In this document: positions 7,322 through 14,233 of the stretch, one piece after another
How the letters are laid out: the number at the start of each line of letters is the position of its first letter
Numbering within the stretch: position 1 is the first letter of the stretch
Position numbers and translations under genes: made by a program
Notes under the pieces: model-generated
Told to the model about the DNA's origin: nothing
What the model saw: only the letters and a program-made list of their open reading frames with translations
The model's database searches: none
From: an uncultured Eubacteriales bacterium
GTDB lineage: Bacteria > Bacillota > Clostridia > Oscillospirales > CAG-382
Length of the DNA stretch: 21,498 nt
NCBI GenBank assembly: GCA_934444485.1
Contig: CAKSCN010000021.1
Coordinates: 1 to 21,498 of the forward strand
Direction of reading: 5' to 3'

Positions 7322-7888
7322 ATGCAAAACAAAGGTTTCTTCTCACTTTCACGCTTCTCGGTGCCGAGACTTTCCGTAAGGGAGCTTTGCGGTGCGGCGA
7401 TGCTTCTTGCTGTGACCGCCGTGCTTGCGATGTTCTTCACGTTCAGAGTCGGAAACACGATAAAAGTCCCGTTCAAGTTTATATCGGTCTACCTTTCCGC
7501 CGCCGTTTTCGGACCTTGGATAGGAGGCTTTGTAGGTGCGGCAGGGGATATGATAAACGCATTTATGTCGCCCGTCGGCGCATGGCTTCCGCAGCTGTCG
7601 CTCTGTGAGTTTTTGTGCGGAGCGGTTTACGGCGTGATGTTTTACGGACTGCCGCTTAAGGGAGCTTCGTACAAAGTAAGATGTGCCGTCTGTACGGTGC
7701 TTATGTTTGTTATCGATATGTTCATCGTGAGCGCATTTCTCACGCAGGCAGGATACTTTCCGTCGTTTGCCGTTGCGTTCGGCGCAAGAATAGCGGCAGG
7801 CGTGCTGAAAGCCGCAATACAGGCAGTGTTTCTCTTTGCGTTCGGCGGCGTGACGGAGCGCATTATGAAGCTTGTCACTAAGAAATGA
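7322..7888 (+). CDS. folT: Folate ECF transporter substrate-binding protein FolT
   Basis: A 188-residue membrane protein with about six hydrophobic segments and features of ECF-transporter S components: an early LAVTAVLAMFF helix, the IKVPFKFISVYLSAAVFGPW segment, GGFVGAAGDMINAFM, and a C-terminal pair of helices. It would bind folate outside and hand it to a shared EcfAA'T energy module that is not encoded in this window. The folate assignment rests strongly on the THF riboswitch upstream and folC downstream. The start at 7322 is chosen because AAAGGG lies nine bases upstream; an ATG at 7265 would place the start ahead of the terminator hairpin. The stop overlaps an ATG in an ATGA arrangement with the next reading frame, which suggests coupled translation with folC. 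Confidence 0.85.
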   Translation: MQNKGFFSLSRFSVPRLSVRELCGAAMLLAVTAVLAMFFTFRVGNTIKVPFKFISVYLSAAVFGPWIGGFVGAAGDMINAFMSPVGAWLPQLSLCEFLCGAVYGVMFYGLPLKGASYKVRCAVCTVLMFVIDMFIVSAFLTQAGYFPSFAVAFGARIAAGVLKAAIQAVFLFAFGGVTERIMKLVTKK

Positions 7889-7917
7889 TGATGTCGGCAA
7901 AATGGAGTGTTAAGGCA

Positions 7918-9177
7918 ATGTCAAAGGAATTTTTAAACTACGCAAACAGCTTTCAGGCGACGGCAAGGCTTCGTCTTGAGAGCATAACAGATCTTCTCGA
8001 AAGGCTCGGAAATCCGCATCTTGCGCTTAAATGCGTGCATATCGCCGGCACGAACGGCAAAGGCTCGGTGTGTGCGTTTCTGTCGTCGATGCTCACGGCG
8101 GCAGGGTACAGAACCGGAAAGTACATTTCTCCGAATATGGTGAGGGTGAACGAGCGCATTTCGATTGACGGAACGGAAATTACGGACGCGGAGCTTGAGA
8201 GCATAATGGACGAGGTGAAGTCTGCGGCGGAAAAAACAAAGGAGCGTTTCGGCGAATACCCCACGCAGTTTGAGCTTTGGACGGCGGCGGCGTTCCTGTA
8301 CTTTCTGCGCAAAAAGTGCGATATCTGCGTTATCGAGGTGGGACTCGGCGGAGAAAGAGACGCCACGAATGTCATTGAGAAGCCGCTTTTGTCGGTGATA
8401 ACCTCGATAAGCTTTGACCACATGGGTTACCTCGGAAACACACTCGGCGAGATTGCAAGGTGCAAGGCAGGCATAATAAAGGACGGCTGTCCGCTTGTAA
8501 CCTTCCGTCAGTGCGATGAGGTGATGTCGGTCTTTCAAGAGGTCTGCACGGAAAGGCATTCGCAGATGTATCTTGCCGAAACGCCGACGGTACACACACC
8601 GTCAGACGGTCATGAGATTATCGACTGCGGCGGCATGAAAGGCTTAAAGCTCGGAATAAGGGGAGTGTACCAGTGCGAAAACGCCGCACTTGCCATAGAG
8701 GCGGCACGGCTTTTGAAGGTGGATAAGGACTCCGTGCGCCGCGGACTCGAATCGGCGGCAAATCCCGGACGCTTTGAAGTGATTAAAGGCGAGAGCGGAC
8801 GCAGAGGCACGCTCATAATCGACGGTGCGCACAACGAGAGCGGTATGCAGTCGCTCATGCGCTCGCTCGAACGGTACTTCCCCGGTGCGACGCCGGTGTT
8901 CATTATGGCGATGATGGCGGACAAGGAGAAAAGCGGCGTGATAAAGGCAATGCGTGAGTCGCCGTGTACACCCGAGAAGATTTTCACCGTCACGGTAAAG
9001 GACAATTCCCGTGCGATGTCGCCCGAGGCACTTGCCGAATGTATGAGTGTCGGCGGCTTCGAGACAGTGCCCTGCTGCGATATAGGCGACGCACTCGAAA
9101 AAACAAAGGACTTTCCGCTCTGCGTGATATGCGGCTCGCTCTACCTTTATAAGGACTATACGGAATGTGTGCAATAA
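7918..9177 (+). CDS. folC: Folylpolyglutamate synthase / dihydrofolate synthase FolC
   Basis: A 419-residue ATP-dependent ligase that adds glutamate to folates (and in many bacteria also to dihydropteroate), trapping the vitamin inside the cell. Seen here: the P-loop HIAGTNGKGS near residue 41, VGLGGERDATN near residue 141, SFDHMGYLGNT near residue 164 with a metal-binding His, KAGIIK, and DGAHNESG near residue 302 at the start of the C-terminal Mur-ligase-type domain. The length matches the family. The start at 7918 has GGAG ten bases upstream and places the P-loop at the usual distance. An alternative ATG at 7885 overlaps the folT stop but lacks a ribosome site; coupling from folT could still use it. 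Its operon with folT under one THF riboswitch joins uptake and retention of folate. A terminator follows at 9220. Confidence 0.93.
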   Translation: MSKEFLNYANSFQATARLRLESITDLLERLGNPHLALKCVHIAGTNGKGSVCAFLSSMLTAAGYRTGKYISPNMVRVNERISIDGTEITDAELESIMDEVKSAAEKTKERFGEYPTQFELWTAAAFLYFLRKKCDICVIEVGLGGERDATNVIEKPLLSVITSISFDHMGYLGNTLGEIARCKAGIIKDGCPLVTFRQCDEVMSVFQEVCTERHSQMYLAETPTVHTPSDGHEIIDCGGMKGLKLGIRGVYQCENAALAIEAARLLKVDKDSVRRGLESAANPGRFEVIKGESGRRGTLIIDGAHNESGMQSLMRSLERYFPGATPVFIMAMMADKEKSGVIKAMRESPCTPEKIFTVTVKDNSRAMSPEALAECMSVGGFETVPCCDIGDALEKTKDFPLCVICGSLYLYKDYTECVQ

Positions 9178-9219
9178 GGTTTTGGATGATAATAAGGCGA
9201 ATTTTATTGTTGTAAAGCG

Positions 9220-9255
9220 GATTGCTGTTCGGGGATGGACGGCAGTCTCTTTTTT
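9220..9255 (+). terminator. Terminator of the folT-folC operon
   Basis: A 10-bp stem with three G-T pairs (9220-9229 with 9238-9247) is followed by TCTTTTTT (9248-9255). It starts 43 bases after the folC stop. The rest of the 9178-9361 gap shows no convincing sigma-A promoter for the sigma-factor gene. Confidence 0.7.
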
Positions 9256-9361
9256 ATGCTTGCTTGGATTGAAAGACGAAAATATCCGAAAAATCGTGAG
9301 ATTACGAACGAAAAGTTGTCTTTATAGGTGAAAGGATAAATTGAAAGCGAGGCGGAAACGA

Positions 9362-9922
9362 ATGGAGGACGAAAAGATAGTGCGGCTGTACCTTGACAGA
9401 AACGAGAAAGCAATTCCCTCAACCGCCGAAAAGTACGGAAATTACTGTGTCTCAATCGCAAGGAACATATTGGGAAACCGTGAGGACGCAGAGGAGTGTG
9501 TCAACGACGCTTACCTGAACGCATGGAACGCCATACCGCCGCAAAAACCGAAAGTTTTGTCCGCATTTCTCGGAAAGATAGTCCGAAATCTTGCGTTTAA
9601 CCGATACAAACACAATAACGCAGAAAAAAGAGGCGGCGGAGAGCTGACGGCGGTTTTGGACGAATTGTCAGAGACTGTATCAGGGAAAAACAATGTGGAG
9701 AGCGAAATTGAACGCCGTGAACTCGCAAATGCTCTTGACGCTTTTCTCGACACTCTTTCTCCAAAAAAACGAAGTGTCTTTATCAGCCGCTATTGGTACG
9801 CCGAAAGAGTGTCGGCAATTGCCGAAAAACACGGAATGAGCGACGGTGCGGTGTCAATGCTCCTCAGCCGTCTGCGCACCAAACTTCACAACTACCTTTC
9901 GGAAAGGGGATTTGAACCGTGA
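9362..9922 (+). CDS. ECF-type RNA polymerase sigma factor
   Basis: A 186-residue sigma-70-family protein of the extracytoplasmic-function type: only regions 2 and 4 are present. Region 2 includes the ARNILGNREDAEECVNDAYL stretch (about residues 33-52), where DAEECVND matches the core-binding helix, and a NLAFNRYK segment near residue 80. Region 4 contains LSPKKRSVFISRYW near residue 135 and the helix-turn-helix VSAIAEKHGMSDGAVSMLLS near residue 150, which reads -35 elements. The charged linker AEKRGGGE sits between them. The ATG at 9362 with GAGG about 11 bases upstream is preferred over the in-frame TTG at 9341. The stop overlaps the GTG of the next gene (GTGA), a sign that the partner is a regulator of this sigma factor. 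The promoters it reads are unknown. Confidence 0.9.
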   Translation: MEDEKIVRLYLDRNEKAIPSTAEKYGNYCVSIARNILGNREDAEECVNDAYLNAWNAIPPQKPKVLSAFLGKIVRNLAFNRYKHNNAEKRGGGELTAVLDELSETVSGKNNVESEIERRELANALDAFLDTLSPKKRSVFISRYWYAERVSAIAEKHGMSDGAVSMLLSRLRTKLHNYLSERGFEP

Positions 9923-10395
9923 CTGATGAAAAATTGTATGAAGTCCTCGGCGACATCAACGGTAAGTACGTCAAAGAGGCGTGGGAATACCGTAAATCCA
10001 ATAGAAAAGTTTGGCTCAAACGGAGTGCCGCAGCCGCTTGTCTGTGCCTTGCAATTGCCGCCGGCAGAGGGGTTCTGCCCAACTTCCCCACGGCTTCGGA
10101 AATAAGCGATACCGTGACGGCACCCATGATTACGATGAACGGCAGGAATTATTTTGCGCCTGATATGCCGGTCTCGGAACTGCCGCCGGAGTACCGTTAT
10201 CTCAGAAATCTGACGGCGGAGGAAGTAAACAGCACCGGACTTGAGAATTGCGCACTTTACGTAAATCCGCACGATGCCGATATGAACATTGTCTATGTTT
10301 ATCAGGAATGCGGAACGCCTGTCGGCGAAAACACGGTTGATAACACAGAGCGTCGGTGGGCATATGTTAAGTGGACGGCTGCCGAAACGGATTGA
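9919..10395 (+). CDS. Single-pass membrane protein coupled to the ECF sigma factor, possible anti-sigma
   Basis: A 158-residue protein starting at GTG 9919, with AAAGGGG at 9904-9910 upstream and overlapping the sigma stop by four bases. Residues 1-34 are charged and presumably cytosolic (MTDEKLYEVLGDINGKYVKE). One hydrophobic helix follows at about 36-52 (AAAACLCLAIAAGRG), then an extracytoplasmic part of about 105 residues ending WAYVKWTAAETD. Proteins with this layout commonly follow ECF sigma genes in gut Clostridia. By position it should bind and restrain the sigma factor or sense an envelope signal, but it lacks the His-Cys-Cys zinc motif of classical anti-sigma domains, so function is inference. 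No sensing domain is recognised. Confidence 0.75.
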   Translation: MTDEKLYEVLGDINGKYVKEAWEYRKSNRKVWLKRSAAAACLCLAIAAGRGVLPNFPTASEISDTVTAPMITMNGRNYFAPDMPVSELPPEYRYLRNLTAEEVNSTGLENCALYVNPHDADMNIVYVYQECGTPVGENTVDNTERRWAYVKWTAAETD

Positions 10396-10445
10396 GACGG
10401 CAACACCGAATTCCCGAACTGACAGCCCTTATGCAAATAAAAAAG

Positions 10446-10471
10446 ACCGAGAGGATTTTGTTCCCCTCGGT
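10446..10471. terminator. Bidirectional terminator between the sigma operon and thrS
   Basis: ACCGAG (10446-10451) pairs with CTCGGT (10466-10471), with GG/CC further in. On the minus strand it is followed by CTTTTTTATTT, making it a strong thrS terminator. On the plus strand the T-run is weaker. Confidence 0.75.
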
Positions 10472-10488
10472 TATCTTTATATAGAGAG

Positions 10489-12432
10489 TTATCTTGCCTT
10501 GGAAGCGATTTCTGCGAGAAGCTCGGTAACAAATGCGTCAACCTGCATCTGACCTTTGTCTCCGTCCTTTCTCGAACGTACCGAAACGGCGCCGGCTTCC
10601 TTTTCCTTTTCACCGATGACAAGCATATACGGAACCTTTTCAAGCTGTGCCTCACGGATCTTGTAGCCGATCTTTTCGTTTCTCGAATCGACCTCGCACC
10701 TTACGCCGAGAGAGGTGAGCTTTTCGGATATTCCGTTTGCGTATTCAAGAACAGCGTCGTTTATCGGGAGAAGCTTTACCTGAGTCGGAGCGAGCCATGT
10801 CGGGAACGCACCGGCATACTTTTCTATCATGTATGCAAGTGTGCGCTCGAAGCAGCCGAGAGAGGTTCTGTGAATGATATACGGAGTTTTCTTCTGACCG
10901 TCGGTGTCGACGTATTCCATGTCAAACTGCTTTGCAAGAAGAAGGTCTATCTGAATTGTGGCGAGAGTGTCCTCCTTGCCGTATACGTTCTTGTACTGAA
11001 CGTCAAGCTTCGGTCCGTAGAACGCCGCCTCGTCAATGCCTATCGAGTAGTCAACCTTGAGGTCGTCGAGAATTTTTGCCATGAGCGACTGTGCCTCGTC
11101 CCACTGCTCGGGAGTGCCCTCGTACTTGTTTTTCGGGTTTGCGGGATCCCACTGCGAGAATCTGAACGTGCAATCCTCAAGAAGTCCGACGGTGCCGAGG
11201 AAGTACTGGATAAGCTCAAGACAACCCTTGAACTCTTCTTCAAGCTGTTCGGGGCGCAGAACTATATGACCCTCGGAAATTGTGAACTGACGCACGCGGA
11301 TAAGGCCGTGCATTTCGCCGCTGTCCTCGTTTCTGAAGAGGGTGGAGGTCTCGCCGAGTCTCATCGGGAGGTCTCTGTACGAACGCTGACGGTTGAGAAA
11401 TACCTGATACTGGAACGGGCAGGTCATGGGACGCATTGCGAAGCATTCCTTTGTCTCGTCGTGCGGATCGCCTATTACGAACATACCGTCGAGGTAGTGA
11501 TCCCAGTGACCGGAAATCTTGTAGAGTTCACGCTTTGCCATGAGAGGAGTCTTTGTGAGAAGGTAGCCGTGCGCCTGCTCATAGTCCTCGACCCAACGCT
11601 GAAGAAGCTGAATTACTCTTGCGCCCTTGGGGAGCATTATCGGAAGTCCCTGACCGACGCAGTCAACCGTCGTGAAATACTCAAGCTCACGACCGAGTTT
11701 GTTGTGGTCACGCTTCTTTGCCTCTTCCTGTGCGGCAATGTATTCCTCGAGCTCGGACGCCTTCGGGAACGCCGTGCCGTAGATACGCTTGAGCATCTTC
11801 TTTGTGGAGTCGCCTCTCCAATATGCGCCGGTACATGAAAGAAGCTTTACCGCTTTTACCTTGCCGGTCGAGAAAAGATGTGCGCCGGCACAGAGGTCAA
11901 CGAAATCGCCCTGACGGTAGAAAGATACCTCTTCGTCTTCGGGAAGATCGTTTATAAGCTCAACCTTGTAAGGCTCGCCCTTTTCCTCCATGAACTTTAT
12001 CGCTTCGTCTCTCGGAAGAACGAATCTTTCGAGTGTGAGGTTTTCCTTGATTATCTTCTTCATCTCACCCTCAAGCTTCTCGAGTATCTCGGGAGTGAAG
12101 GTCATGTCGGTGTCAAAATCGTAGTAGAAGCCGTTTTCGATGGACGGACCTATGGTGAGCTTTACGTCGGGGTAAAGACGCTTTACTGCCTGAGCGAGAA
12201 TGTGAGAGGCGGTGTGACGGTACACACGTCTGCCCTCGTCGTCGTCAAAGGTGAGAAACTCAATGGCGCAGTCGGAGTCAACGACTGTCGTGAGGTCGCG
12301 AACCTTTCCGTCAATCTTTGCCGCAAGAGCGTTTCTTGCAAGTCCTTCGCTGATACTCTTTGCGATGTCGTAAGCGTTGAGAGCGGCGTCGAATTCCTTA
12401 ACGCTGCCGTCCTTGAGAGTGATCTTGAACAT
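10489..12432 (-). CDS. thrS: Threonyl-tRNA synthetase
   Basis: A 647-residue class II synthetase that charges tRNA-Thr. Domains in order: TGS (about residues 1-60), the editing domain with HTASH near residue 73 and CAGAH near residue 180, the catalytic core (about 240-535) and the anticodon-binding domain (about 540-647). In the core, MRPMTCPF holds the zinc cysteine, FRNEDSGEMHGLIRVRQF is class II motif 2, SEGHI and IIHRTSLG carry the two zinc histidines, and GCFERTL is motif 3. The catalytic core has SEGHI where E. coli-type enzymes have DDAHI; this variant form is common in Clostridia. GAAAGGAAA upstream of the ATG at 12432 is the ribosome site. It is controlled by the T-box leader and is the only gene of its transcript. 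Confidence 0.96.
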   Translation of the reverse strand: MFKITLKDGSVKEFDAALNAYDIAKSISEGLARNALAAKIDGKVRDLTTVVDSDCAIEFLTFDDDEGRRVYRHTASHILAQAVKRLYPDVKLTIGPSIENGFYYDFDTDMTFTPEILEKLEGEMKKIIKENLTLERFVLPRDEAIKFMEEKGEPYKVELINDLPEDEEVSFYRQGDFVDLCAGAHLFSTGKVKAVKLLSCTGAYWRGDSTKKMLKRIYGTAFPKASELEEYIAAQEEAKKRDHNKLGRELEYFTTVDCVGQGLPIMLPKGARVIQLLQRWVEDYEQAHGYLLTKTPLMAKRELYKISGHWDHYLDGMFVIGDPHDETKECFAMRPMTCPFQYQVFLNRQRSYRDLPMRLGETSTLFRNEDSGEMHGLIRVRQFTISEGHIVLRPEQLEEEFKGCLELIQYFLGTVGLLEDCTFRFSQWDPANPKNKYEGTPEQWDEAQSLMAKILDDLKVDYSIGIDEAAFYGPKLDVQYKNVYGKEDTLATIQIDLLLAKQFDMEYVDTDGQKKTPYIIHRTSLGCFERTLAYMIEKYAGAFPTWLAPTQVKLLPINDAVLEYANGISEKLTSLGVRCEVDSRNEKIGYKIREAQLEKVPYMLVIGEKEKEAGAVSVRSRKDGDKGQMQVDAFVTELLAEIASKAR

Positions 12433-12471
12433 AATATCTTTCCTTTCACAAAATAAATTACTGTTTGGGTA

Positions 12472-12722
12472 AAAAGCAAAAAATCCCGGAAGACATTTCT
12501 GCCTTTCGGGACGTCAAAAAACGCGGTTCCACCCGAATTACTTCACAATATAGATTGCAAAGTCACTCATGCGACCGTAACGAGGTCAACGCTGCGGATT
12601 GTTACCTCCGCAAAGCTCGGAAGCGGTACTGCGCAGTATTTGCGATACGGACTTTCAGCCGATGATCCGTACTCTCTTTCGCAAAAGATGTGCGAAGCGT
12701 GTCTTCGTCATTGCCTTTTATC
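12472..12722 (-). ncRNA. T-box leader of thrS, threonine specifier ACC
   Basis: Read on the minus strand, the leader has the T-box core GGGTGGAACCGCG (12534-12522) with the tRNA-end-binding TGGA. Stem I has an upper helix TTGCGA-[AAGAGAG]-TACGGA paired with TCCGTA-TCGCAA, the lower helices CGCA/TGCG and GAAG/CTTC, and between these an internal loop whose 3' side is CAGTACCG. ACC (12627-12625) followed by G fits a threonine specifier codon. Uncharged tRNA-Thr pairing with both sites stabilises the antiterminator and lets thrS be transcribed. Confidence 0.9.
12476..12511 (-). terminator. T-box terminator upstream of thrS
   Basis: On the minus strand TCCCG-A-AAGGCA, a GAAA loop and TGTCTT-C-CGGGA form an 11-bp stem with one mismatch, followed by six T residues. 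The GGGTGGAACCGC antiterminator strand lies just upstream as expected. Confidence 0.88.
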
Positions 12723-12729
12723 ACCGCAT

Positions 12730-12758
12730 ATGATATCACACTTGCACACATTTGTCAA
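12730..12758 (-). promoter_or_regulatory. Promoter of the thrS T-box transcript
   Basis: On the minus strand TTGACA (12758-12753), 17-base spacer, TATCAT (12735-12730). The predicted start near 12722 is at the beginning of the T-box stem I. The rest of the gap up to 12885 is A/T-rich with no other clear signal. Confidence 0.8.
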
Positions 12759-12885
12759 GGGGGTATTTGTGTATTTTTCGAAGTTTTTTAAAAAAGGCTT
12801 TTTGAATCCGTTTTCCCTCCGTCATGTAAATATGTAAAAAAACTATAAAAATCGGTGTCAACCTATACTTTTTTGAAAACAGGGG

Positions 12886-12914
12886 TTGAAAAACAGAAGA
12901 GAAGATGATATAAT
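12886..12914 (+). promoter_or_regulatory. Strong promoter of the orphan DUF6935-like gene
   Basis: TTGAAA (12886-12891), 17-base spacer, TATAAT (12909-12914). Start near 12921, leaving about 30 bases of leader with AAAGGAG ahead of the ATG at 12952. Confidence 0.8.
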
Positions 12915-12951
12915 AAAAGTGCAAAAAGATGCGAGAAAAGGAGAAATTAAA

Positions 12952-13440
12952 ATGACAATTACAGTAACGTCAGTCCCCGAGACCATTGCAGAGTTTTCTG
13001 CTCTTTCACAGAACGATCTTTCAATTCCGGAAAACACCTGCCTTATGTTTTTGCTTGCGCTGAAGCTTTGGCTTAAGGACAAAAACGCCGGTGCTGAGGC
13101 AATAAACCGCCTGAGAGGACCGCGACCCATGAACGGCTTTGATGTAAGCTTCATAAATGACCGCCTGCGTGGGAAAGAATACCTGCCTCTTGCATATTTC
13201 GACGGAGCAACGCCGGATAATCGCTACACACCGAATATTCCGCTAACTCTCGAAGTGCTTTCAGATCCACGTCCGCAGGATGTCGAGGAGGGATACATAC
13301 GTGCGTTCTTAAAAACCGCCGGTGCCGATTCTCCGAGACCGATAAAGCTTCGCAGAAAAGGCGATGCATGGTATCTGTGGGAGTACTCGAGCGTACTTAC
13401 CGGTATACGTGTCCCGAAAGAGGAAGATCCTTGGGCGTAA
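12952..13440 (+). CDS. Conserved protein of unknown function, DUF6935-like
   Basis: A 162-residue soluble protein with no signal peptide or membrane segment. It begins MTITVTSVPETIAEFSAL and has conserved-looking blocks NRLRGPRPMNGFD, INDRLRGKEYLPLAYFDGAT, YTPNIPLTLEV, EEGYIRAFLKTAGADSPRPI and LRRKGDAWYLWEYSS, ending KEEDPWA. These resemble the DUF6935 family seen in gut Clostridia as far as memory allows; the family number should be treated as tentative. The alternating strands and the arginine-rich loops suggest a compact mixed alpha/beta domain, function unknown. The ATG at 12952 is preferred because AAAGGAG lies 8-9 bases upstream; a longer frame from 12886 would begin in the promoter. 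The gene is transcribed alone, between the divergent thrS promoter and a terminator. Confidence 0.75.
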   Translation: MTITVTSVPETIAEFSALSQNDLSIPENTCLMFLLALKLWLKDKNAGAEAINRLRGPRPMNGFDVSFINDRLRGKEYLPLAYFDGATPDNRYTPNIPLTLEVLSDPRPQDVEEGYIRAFLKTAGADSPRPIKLRRKGDAWYLWEYSSVLTGIRVPKEEDPWA

Positions 13441-13465
13441 CTCTGTGTATAAAACGATAACAAAA

Positions 13466-13493
13466 GCCGGCAATACTTTTTTGTATCGCCGGC
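13466..13493. terminator. Bidirectional terminator
   Basis: GCCGGC-A-ATAC pairs with GTAT-C-GCCGGC around TTTTTT: ten pairs and one mismatch. It lies between the convergent DUF6935-like and HAD genes. T-rich sequence follows on both sides (CATTTTG, CTTTTGTT). Confidence 0.75.
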
Positions 13494-13516
13494 AGCCATT
13501 TTGCATAAAGCAGTAA

Positions 13517-14233
13517 TTAATCTTTCAGAAGCGGCGAAACAACTTCGGGAAACTTCGTGTAGTCGTCTGTCGTGAGAAAGCGTATGTCGGACTTGTACAC
13601 GGACTCATCGTTTCCGCCGAGACCGTAATCGTCGCCTATGTATACAACCTCATCGTGCGCATATCCGTTTTCACGGCAGTACAGGTCGAGAGCGTAGTAT
13701 TTGTCGTAGGGCTTCGGTGCCATGTCAAAGCTCGACGAACCGCCGACGAAAACCGAGTAGTCCGGGAACATTTCGCAGACTTCCCCGTAAAACGCTCTGC
13801 GCTTGGTGCGGTCGGGGTCAAATGCAAGCTTGTCGGACTGAAGTGCCTTTGTGCCGAGAATGGGGAAAGTCACACAGCCGGATGGGTGATACTCGACGCT
13901 GTCGCCCCGAAATTCAGTGAAGCCGTGTTCCTTCCTCAGAAAGTCAATCTTCCTCTCAACGCCTTCCCTGTCACACCCAAACGAGATATCACGCACGATT
14001 TCAATGCCGCCGTCACGGTATTTTCCGTACTGCAAGCCGTAGTTGCCGACAATGTCGAGAGGGAAGCACTCAAGCTGATTGTAAATGCGCACTACCTGTC
14101 CTGCACCCATTATAATGAGCTTGTACCTTTCGGAAAGTGCGGTGAGTGCGGCTCTGTTTTCCGGTGTCAGCGGCGTTTTGTGCTGAGTGAGAGTGCCGTC
14201 GAGATCAATCGCAATAAGCTTTGTTTTATTCAT
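13517..14233 (-). CDS. HAD-superfamily phosphatase/mutase of the eukaryotic-type phosphomannomutase group
   Basis: A 238-residue cytosolic HAD enzyme. Motif I is IDLDGTLT with nucleophile D10 and acid/base D12. Later GGSSSFDMAPKPYDKYYAL (about residues 164-182) and YIGDDYGLGGND (about 197-208) match the GGxxSFDxFPxGWDKxYxL and GDxxxxGGND signatures of the PMM1/PMM2 group, including cap-type C2b and the Lys after motif II. VEYHPSGCVTFP near residue 114 corresponds to the sugar-binding strand of that group. It may interconvert hexose 1- and 6-phosphates or dephosphorylate a small phosphate ester. Its ATG lies inside the end of the glycerol-1-phosphate dehydrogenase gene (8-base overlap), so the two are co-translated and probably act on related metabolites. 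Comparable pairing occurs in Bacillus araL-araM (a different HAD subfamily). Confidence 0.8.
   Translation of the reverse strand: MNKTKLIAIDLDGTLTQHKTPLTPENRAALTALSERYKLIIMGAGQVVRIYNQLECFPLDIVGNYGLQYGKYRDGGIEIVRDISFGCDREGVERKIDFLRKEHGFTEFRGDSVEYHPSGCVTFPILGTKALQSDKLAFDPDRTKRRAFYGEVCEMFPDYSVFVGGSSSFDMAPKPYDKYYALDLYCRENGYAHDEVVYIGDDYGLGGNDESVYKSDIRFLTTDDYTKFPEVVSPLLKD

Noticed and set aside
7183..7608. Plus-strand frame across the riboswitch and folT start
   Set aside because: It overlaps structured RNA and a terminator, and is in a different frame from folT.
10870..11838. Plus-strand open frame opposite thrS
   Set aside because: thrS has all class II synthetase motifs and a T-box on the other strand; the plus-strand frame is a codon-bias shadow.
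12760..12885. Possible minus-strand promoter TTGACA near 12858
   Set aside because: No acceptable -10 lies at the right distance, and it would run straight into the stronger thrS promoter.
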